Assembly: GCA_963573305.1 (NCBI GenBank)
Contig: OY754332.1
Span: forward strand, 49,513,559 to 49,577,558
Source of the DNA: Pyrrhosoma nymphula
Taxonomy: Eukaryota > Arthropoda > Insecta > Odonata > Coenagrionidae
Reading direction: 5' to 3'
Length of the DNA: 64,000 nt
In this document: one piece after another, positions 58,201-64,000 of the stretch
How positions within the stretch are numbered: the stretch's first letter is position 1
Layout of the letters: each line of letters starts with the position of its first letter
Position numbers and translations under genes: made by a program
The notes under the pieces: generated by a model
What the model saw: the letters and a program-made list of their open reading frames with translations, nothing else
Databases searched by the model: none
Told to the model about the DNA's origin: nothing

Positions 58201-58368
58201 ATTTTGATGGATGTATGGTAAACGAGAGTTTTTAAAGATGAGCTATTCGCATTTATTTTAATTATTTAAATGGAGTTAAAAAAGATCCTGTGTTTTAAAA
58301 TACTCATCAAAAATTGTTTGTCAGATTTCGGGGGGGGATTTGAACCCCCCCTCCTGGATACGGCCTTG
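55257..58368 (-). mobile_element. 3.1-kb hAT element with intact ends
   Basis: The ends are CAAGGCCCTACCCAGGA on the left and, as reverse complement on the right, CAAGGCCGTATCCAGGA, both followed by G-rich runs. A perfect 8-bp duplication TCTCTACG flanks it (55249-55256 and 58369-58376). Transposase sequence lies on the minus strand (57386-55494). The insertion splits a LINE remnant or its flank. Confidence 0.93.
55494..57386 (-). pseudogene. hAT transposase with internal deletion (ZMYM1/THAP0-like)
   Basis: The N-terminus starts at the ATG ending at 57384: 'MAKRQATSSQGSLFKFFPKT'. 'HPNDIGKFLGLTLDDELKF', 'RFQSQWLTRYPWLAY' and 'CKYC' follow, forming a TTF-type zinc-finger region, and then 'LCGRQELALRGTNDHEPILV' and 'YGNFRTL'. 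The next recognisable block, near 56590, is already 'KRTNELL', then 'MCETRWVENHNSLLKFKEVY'. The D-E-T and Y-D-G catalytic region normally between them is missing. The C-terminus (56087-55494) is one 198-codon frame with 'SLTVTTATPERAFSTRRRLK', the dimerisation domain. A GATGCTTTAGA microrepeat at 56343-56410 expands part of the frame. Several stops make it non-functional. Confidence 0.85.
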
Positions 58369-58376
58369 TCTCTACG

Positions 58377-59540
58377 GGTGATGTTTCTGGTAGTGAGGAA
58401 ACTTCAAGAAATGAAGGTGTAGCAGGGATGCCTTGTGCTGTCCCATTTACGGTCGGAGTGATGGATTGTGACAAAGGTAAGGGTTTAAAATTTCTTCAGG
58501 TAAATTGCCGTGGCTTTTGCGATAAAAAAAAAAAAATTTCGCTGCCCTGGTTGATGTATATGACCCAGATGTGATCATAGTAACAGCCTTGGTTAAAAGT
58601 GAAGTTTCACTTGAATGAATTTTCCCTGAGGGCTATATACTATATAGTGTATCGTATGGATAGAAATTATCGTTGGTGAGGCCAATTTATTTGTGTGATA
58701 ATTGGTATATTGAGCGTAATACAGTGGATTAGTATCTATTGTAAATTGTTGATTGTGAGAATAATTGAAAATAGTAACAAATAACTATAAATAATGGCAG
58801 TCTATAGAAAACCTGGCGAATACATGTATTTACTTGAGATTATCAAAGATATATCGTACAAAAACAGGCCGAAATTGCTTGATAGCGGGAGATTTAAACT
58901 TGCCAAGCATTAATTGGAAGAGCGTCACTCAGGGGAGAAGAAAGGTCCAGGACCTAGAGATTGATAAGATTTAGGACGGTGGATTTTTCCACATAGGGAT
59001 GAAACCCAACCGTGGTGACAGCATACTGGATGTTTATCCCATGAGACCTTACTGCCTTTTCATCTCTTGTGAAAATATTGCAGGCATCAGCGGTTACAGT
59101 GGCGTAGGACCTGAGATAAAATTGTTCAGTGGTACACAAATAAGTATAATCATAGAGTAAGTAATATATTTACTCTATGGTATAATGAAAGATTTATGAA
59201 GGTGGAATATTTTTCAGAGTCATATTGTTGGTTGTAAGAATTTCTTAAGAAAAAAGTTTGCAAATTGAGCAAACTCAGGAGGTAATATTGACGAAATGGG
59301 GAATAATTTGAAACTTTTACTGAGGATCGAAATTGAGACATGTTCTTGTTTCAAAAATAAAATCAAACCAAGACCCTTCATGAAACAAAAAGAAAAATAA
59401 ACCAAAAATCACAATGATAAAACTTCGCAAATTACGCAAAACTGGCGTAAATTACCTCATTAAATATAAATACTCTTGGAAAAGGCTATAAAAAGAGATG
59501 CGATGAGTATATGATGAATATTTATATAAATTATTACATT
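58377..59540 (+). pseudogene. LINE endonuclease domain remnant
   Basis: The frame 'LKFLQVNCRGFCDKKKK', 'LVDVYDPDVIIVTALVKSEV' and 'IFPEGYILYS' is the start of an apurinic-type endonuclease of a CR1- or Jockey-like LINE. Around 58875, 'IAGDLNLPSINWKSV' is the conserved G-D-x-N-L-P-x-x-x-W active-site block. 'GDSILDV' and 'GISGYSGV' (the usual I-S-D-H region, with the catalytic His lost) follow. Stops and frameshifts are frequent. Beyond 59150 the reading is lost. It could be the missing 5' region of the LINE family at 38.5 kb, but nothing overlaps to prove it. Confidence 0.72.
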
Positions 59541-59736
59541 CCGGAAGTTTCACGTCCATATTTTTCTTATTTTGGTTCTTTCTATGCCCTCTTTTCTGCT
59601 ACTCTCGTCACGGCAGCTAGTTAATGGTTTCTTGTGTGGGCCTTGTGTTGCTGTGGGGGCCTTGCTCCCACCGCGAACGGGCACGACAACCGCTCTAGTT
59701 GGTCGTGTCACGCAATTGCCAGGATTCACTTCCAAT
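59541..59736 (-). pseudogene. Diverged RTE family, N-terminal coding part
   Basis: A minus-strand frame beginning 'MEVNPGNCVTRPTRAVVV' aligns with the RTE copy B start 'MKVIHRELIPGNYETPPTKA' and goes on through a Gly/Ser/Lys stretch. The DNA differs widely from copies A-C, so it is another family. Its upstream leader continues at 63704-64000 after a transposon. Confidence 0.7.
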
Positions 59737-60157
59737 TTAGGGTGTTGCTTATTTTTTATTTTTTCTCGGATTTTTTATTTCTACATCTTAAAATATGCTA
59801 TGGGGTGCAGAATGGATATCCTAAAAAATTCAGCCCGATTGTTTAACATTTAGAGGTCGCTCAAAGAGCATAAATGCAATAACATTCAATTTTCCCGATT
59901 TGAGGAAATAACATCTACTTAAGGGGTAACTCACAATTTTACAGCCCTTTAGGGCCGAAATTCGCTCCATTTGTACGTCCGCTCAACAGTTTTCCAGGAA
60001 TAAAATACTTTTCCGCGAGCTACAGCCGCGCGTCACACCCCTAACGGCGAGCTGGTTGCTCGCAGGCTGCATTCGCGGTCAGCTGATAGGTCCTGCACCC
60101 CTCATTGCCTTACGCTCCCCTCGCGCCTTCCCTAACGAGAGTCGGTGGAGGGAGGGA
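59737..60157 (+). repeat. Left terminal inverted repeat
   Basis: 421 bp, inverted relative to 63282-63703. The outer 230 bp are AT-rich. The inner 190 bp are GC-rich (CGCGCGTCACACCCC, GCGGTCAGCTGATAGGTCC) and probably hold the promoter on this side. Differences from the right repeat are scattered single bases and a one-base indel. Confidence 0.93.
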
Positions 60158-60383
60158 GGCGTTACTTACAAACTTGCATTGTTTTACATTGTTATAAATT
60201 CAGGAGACTTTCGTTGCGATTAAACATAATAGATGGAATCGTGAAGAATGATGTTTAGAGACAACTATGTGTACGTCTTCGTACCCAAGTTTGCGTGTTT
60301 CACACCTCCTTTAACCCCATCGCAGTCGGATTTTGAATGGTGTTGAGCAAGTATTCGGAGTCGAAACGCTAGTGCTAAAAACG

Positions 60384-63030
60384 ATGTCGTTTATTACGCG
60401 CAAGTCTAGTGAAGTATTCCTAATCGGAGTCCCCGGAACTGTAGCCGCTTGTTTCCCGAAAAATAAGCTGCCTTTGATTCGGGAAGTGCTGCAGGTGTTC
60501 TATCACCACCACATAACCCTGAAACAAGGAGTGCGTTCAAGTGCGAGACTAACGATGAGGTCAGTGGTCCCATTCTGGACTGTTTTGTCGAGAATTCCAA
60601 TTATTCAAGAAATACGTGGAATAGAGAAAATAGAGGCACTGTACGGTGAGATGTTAAAACTCAAGAAAAACTCTCGACGGCGTACTACGCGACAGCTAAA
60701 GAATGAAGTGGAATTTAAAGAAAAACTGGATCAGTTGTTTGATATTGCCACCGTAAATGCTCAAGAAGTTATGCAAAATGATGAGGACAAAGTGTTCTTG
60801 AAAATGCAGAGGCGACCGGGACGCCCTGGTAGTATAAGTGCTTCAAAAGATCTGAAGCTAGCACTCTTAGAGGGAGAGGAGGCAGCGAAGTCGGCGCGTC
60901 GAGCGGAGAGGAAGAGAAGATATGACGAGTATCGCAAGAAGTCTGAGTTAAAGAGTAAACAGTAAGGTAAGTTGTAAAAATAAATATCTATCGATTTCCT
61001 TTTTATGCAATGGAATTGTTGTTAATGATACAATATTCTTTTAGGAAATGACAATATTCTTATCTCAAGTAGTGAGGATGTTTCTGAAACAGATTCTATT
61101 GATGATAAGCAAACGGGGTCGTCAAGTAAAAGGCAGAGAGGTAGGAAAAACCTCATAACGCCCCAAATCGCACTGACCTGTGATGCCTTGGGCATTAGCG
61201 CGAGAGCAGCGGCAAAGGTTCTTGCTGCTACTATGAGTAGCACTGGGCAAAACATTAACGATTATAATGTCAACTACGCCTCGGTGTCTCGACAAAGGAC
61301 AAATCAACGTGAGAAGAGGGCTTTATCGATTAAACAAAAGTTTAAGCCAGACCCCTGCCTAACCCTCCACTGGGACGGAAAAATTGTACCCGATCTAACC
61401 AGTAAAAGAAAAGTAGATCACATTGCAGTTGTAGTAACAGGGGTTACTAGCGATCAACTACTAAAGGTAATTTTTACTCATTTGTTGAATCAAGTAATTT
61501 AAATATTATTTTGCATATTCATTCAATGGTTCAATAAATCTCATGGCCGACTGATAAAAAAAACATTACAGATTCCAAAACTCACCAAACCTGCCAGTGG
61601 GCGGGCCACTGCTGATATTGTTTACGAGTGCGTTGAGGAGTGGAGATTAGAGAACAAAATTAAGGCATTTTCATTTGATACTACTAGTGTAAATACAGGT
61701 AACGAGCTGTTTTCATGTCTTAGATTCTCAGTTGATCATATTTTATGGAATTTTCAACCTGAAAATTTCTTTTTTTTATCATATATTAGGTTCAAAGAAT
61801 GGTGCTGCAGTTATTTTAAAAGATAAACTACAGCAAGATGTTTTGTATCTTGCTTGCCGCCACCATGTCTTAGAAATAATCCTGGAAGCAGTGTTTGAGC
61901 ACAACCTTAAACCTGTGGGTGGGCCTGAAATATCGCTCTTTAAAAGATTCCAACAAGAGTGGCCAGTAATGGACAAACATAATGTTCAAGCTATTTCAGA
62001 TGAACATATTGCTAAGTATTTTAGCGGCGATGCATCAAACAAGATAGTTGATTTTGCTCTCAACAAAATAGAGGTAATTATGAGCTCTGACTATATATAC
62101 TTATACCTACTTACATTCACTTGCATTATCATTTTAATACATGCGTAAGATATACCTAATTCCTTTTTTCAAATGCATTCACAGGTTGGTCAACCTAGAG
62201 ATGACTATTTGGAACTTCTAAACCTTTCTCTTGTCGTACTTGGAAGACGTCCTCCCAAAGGCATGAAGTTTAGAGCACCCGGAGCATTCCATAGGGCTAG
62301 ATGGATGGCCAAGGCCATATATCCATTAAAAATATGGATTTTTAGAAAACAGTTTATTTTATCAGAAAGTGAAAGTAAGGGACTACTAGCTGTGACTGTT
62401 TTCATTTTAAAAGTATATATATTTTCATGGTACACAGCCACAGACGCACCAGGGGCACCAAAAAATGATTTGAAGCTAATAACCAGATTGAAAGAGTATA
62501 GAAACCTTGACAGTGCAACGGCATCTATTGCCCTAAAGAAATTCAGTAGGCACTTGTGGTATCTGAGTGAACAGTTGTCGGCACTATCATTTTTCGACGA
62601 TAGTGTCAGCCCATATGAAAAAAAGCAAATTGTATACAACCTAAAAAACAAAGAAGGAGTACAAAATCCTTCTAAACGACTGCCCAGGAATTTGGAATTA
62701 ACCAACAGGTTATCCCTCGCAGACTTTGTAACAACGAATAGTCTCTCATTCTTCCGACTACTTAGTATTCCAGAAGATTTTTTGGAAGAGGATCCTGTGA
62801 CATGGCACAACAACAGCGACTACAGAATTAGTCAAGAGAAAGTGAAGGCTTTGCGTGTGACCAATGACCATGCTGAACGCGCTATCAAGTTGATGGAGAA
62901 TTTCAACAAGACTATTACAAACAAAGAAGATAGTTTCCAGAATTTACTCCTTGGTGCTGCTCACTTCCAAAGGGCTATAAAAGACTCACGGAAGTCCATC
63001 GTCAAAGAGCAATGTCGTTTGGATTTATGA
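60384..63030 (+). CDS. Putative transposase, five exons, about 749 residues
   Basis: Proposed exons are 60384-60954, 61045-61466, 61572-61698, 61790-62073 and 62185-63030. All introns are GT...AG and phases agree, giving 2250 nt with one terminal TGA. The first donor (AAGA/GTAAAC) is the least certain. An in-frame ATG at 60333 is an alternative start. Residues 1-190 are basic and coiled, with an 'RRPGRPGSIS' AT-hook-like patch and a Lys/Arg-rich end of exon 1. Exon 2 has an acidic Ser-rich linker and 'CLTLHWDGKIVPDL'. Exons 3-4 have 'AFSFDTTSVNTG' then 'GSKNGAAVILKD' and 'YLACRHHVLEIIL'. D in H-W-D-G-K, D in S-F-D-T-T and the C-x-H-H...E block follow the order of RNase-H-fold transposases. 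Exon 5 is alpha-helical and Leu-rich. Its job is presumably excision and integration of this element. Confidence 0.82.
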
Positions 63031-63031
63031 T

Positions 63032-63037
63032 AATAAA
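63032..63037 (+). terminator. Polyadenylation signal of the transposase gene
   Basis: AATAAA lies two bases after the TGA stop codon, the expected signal for cleavage of the transposase mRNA shortly downstream. Confidence 0.6.
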
Positions 63038-63281
63038 TAAGTGTTCTTAATACGATGTGCTGCTTTATTTACGACTTTGTGACAGTATAAAAGTAAGGAA
63101 GTTTTTCTGTGAATCGATGTTGTCTCTTTCACTAACTTAACAGTTAAAAAAGTAATTTTTCTTCCTCTTTACGACAAAAGCGAAAACACATGGATAAATT
63201 AGAGCTTAAGGTCGGCGTTGTAAGGATTGTAACTTCGTGTGAATCATTAGTGGTGTGCAAATGTCACCAAGGTATTCGACT

Positions 63282-63703
63282 TCTCCCTCCCTACGCTGAC
63301 TCTCGTTAGGGAAGGCGCGAGGGGGGCGTAAGGCAATGAGGGGTGCAGGACCTATCAGCTGACCGCGAATGCGGCCCGCGAGCAATCAGCTCGCCGTTAG
63401 GGGTGTGACGCGCGGCTGTAGCTAGCGGAAAAGTATTTTATTCCTGAAAAACTGTTGAGCGGACGTACAAATGGAGCGAATTTCGGCCCAAAGGGCTGTA
63501 AAATTGTGAGTTACCCCTTAAATAGATGTTATTTCCTCAAATCGGGAAAATTGAATGTTATTGCAATTATGCTCTTTGAGCGACCTCTAAATGTTAAACA
63601 ATCGGGCTGAAATTTTTAGGATATCCATTCTGCACCCCATAGCATATTTTAAGAGGTAGAAATAAAAAATCCGAGAAAAAATAAAAAATAAGCAACACCC
63701 TAA
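63282..63703 (-). repeat. Right terminal inverted repeat
   Basis: 422 bp, the reverse complement of 59737-60157 with few mismatches. Outer and inner composition mirror the left repeat. Confidence 0.93.
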
Positions 63704-64000
63704 CTTCCATATTAGCACTTTCCATTTTTACAGTGATGAAATAACTGTATAGGTCTCACTTTCTTCCCATGTAGTGCATTTGATGAGACGCCGTAACTTG
63801 GAATCCCACTCTACTAGAGTCCGACTTCTTTTCGCAGCCGCCTCACAGAGAGAGGCGGCTGTGGTGCACTGAGCGGACAAATATTCGTTTTCTTCCTACC
63901 CTTCGACCAATCCGGCACAGTTGGCCCTACCAGGGGCAGTTGTCATTGCTCCCGCCCGTGCAGCCCCAGGGACTATCAAGGCGGAAGCCTTTATGCAATG
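63704..64000 (-). mobile_element. Diverged RTE family, 5' leader
   Basis: On the minus strand 63890-64000 contains CCTGGTAGGGCCAACTG, GCCGGATTGGTCGAAGGGTA and GGA in the same order as the leaders of copies A and C (CCTGGTAGGG, GATAGGTCGAAGGGTAGGA). It continues off the right edge of the window and is joined to 59541-59736 across the inserted transposon. Confidence 0.65.

Larger units (their letters stand above)
59737..63703 (+). mobile_element. Apparently complete DNA transposon with ~420-bp inverted repeats (3967 bp)
   Basis: Both ends read TTAGGGTGTTGCTTATTTTT inward and stay complementary for about 420 bp with few differences. An imperfect 8-bp direct repeat, CTTCCAAT (59729-59736) and CTTCCATA (63704-63711), flanks it, with six of eight bases matching. 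A TA dinucleotide duplication is an alternative reading. The single gene inside (60384-63030) is open after splicing. The element sits in the 5' end of a diverged RTE copy whose sequence continues on both sides. The superfamily is not recognised: ends and target site do not fit a textbook hAT (CAG ends), Tc1/mariner or piggyBac element. It is the only element in the window with no visible inactivating change. Confidence 0.88.

Noticed and set aside
59737..63703. piggyBac or Tc1/mariner assignment
   Set aside because: There is no TTAA target, and the protein lacks the D-D-D or D-D-E spacing and DNA-binding domains of those families. A TA duplication can be drawn, but the longer 8-bp match is equally plausible.

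Overview
This 64-kb window reads as repeat-dense nuclear DNA of an animal, most likely an arthropod. The grounds are spliced introns in the one intact gene, short stop-riddled open frames elsewhere, and non-LTR elements of RTE, CR1-like and Jockey-like types beside hAT, Tigger, PIF/Harbinger-like and tRNA- or 5S-derived SINE sequences. No ribosomal gene, functional tRNA, CRISPR array or bacterial-style operon is visible, and no host gene could be recognised with confidence. The species cannot be named from the sequence alone.

Layout. 1-9.9 kb: decayed LINE 3' ends on both strands (2-905, 1325-1706, 3985-4830, 6829-7235, 8250-8640, 9150-9960), a 1.4-kb non-autonomous element nested in one of them (1707-3119), and a hAT MITE (7807-8108). 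11.5-13.2 kb: a decayed hAT transposase, followed by a perfect 17-bp-arm palindrome. 14.5-17.8 kb: hAT-type ends, a tandem dimer of a dispersed repeat, and a 229-bp hAT MITE with perfect 8-bp target duplications. 18.9-22.8 kb: LINE C-terminal fragments and a SINE-like tRNA head. 23.0-26.3 kb: full-length RTE copy A. 28.3-30.9 kb: a Tigger pseudogene split by a 1.7-kb inverted-repeat element that left no visible target duplication. 32.2-36.1 kb: full-length RTE copy B on the minus strand, carrying a nested solo-LTR-like insert and a nested 5S-rRNA-derived SINE. 36.4-40.3 kb: a stack of RTE fragments, a hAT MITE and a CR1-like LINE. 41.9-44.3 kb: a GC-rich island followed by SINE sequences. 46.3-49.6 kb: full-length RTE copy C. 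49.6-52.6 kb: a fold-back MITE, a LINE end split by a PIF/Harbinger-like MITE, and a hAT element. 55.3-58.4 kb: an internally deleted hAT with intact ends. 58.4-59.5 kb: a LINE endonuclease remnant. 59.5-64.0 kb: the 5' end of a second RTE family, split by a DNA transposon.

The standout is that last transposon (59737-63703, 3967 bp). It has roughly 420-bp terminal inverted repeats that agree at nearly every position, and a five-exon gene whose exon phases join into one open frame of about 749 codons with a polyadenylation signal. It is the only element here that looks intact. Its protein has an acidic-residue and Cys/His pattern like RNase-H-fold transposases, but I cannot place it in a named superfamily.

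The elements form a nested insertion record. Homologous coding sequence resumes on the far side of many inserts, so empty sites and target duplications can be read directly: 8 bp for hAT, 3 bp for the Harbinger-like MITE, 5 bp for the LTR, 11 bp for the 5S SINE, and 8-11 bp for RTE.
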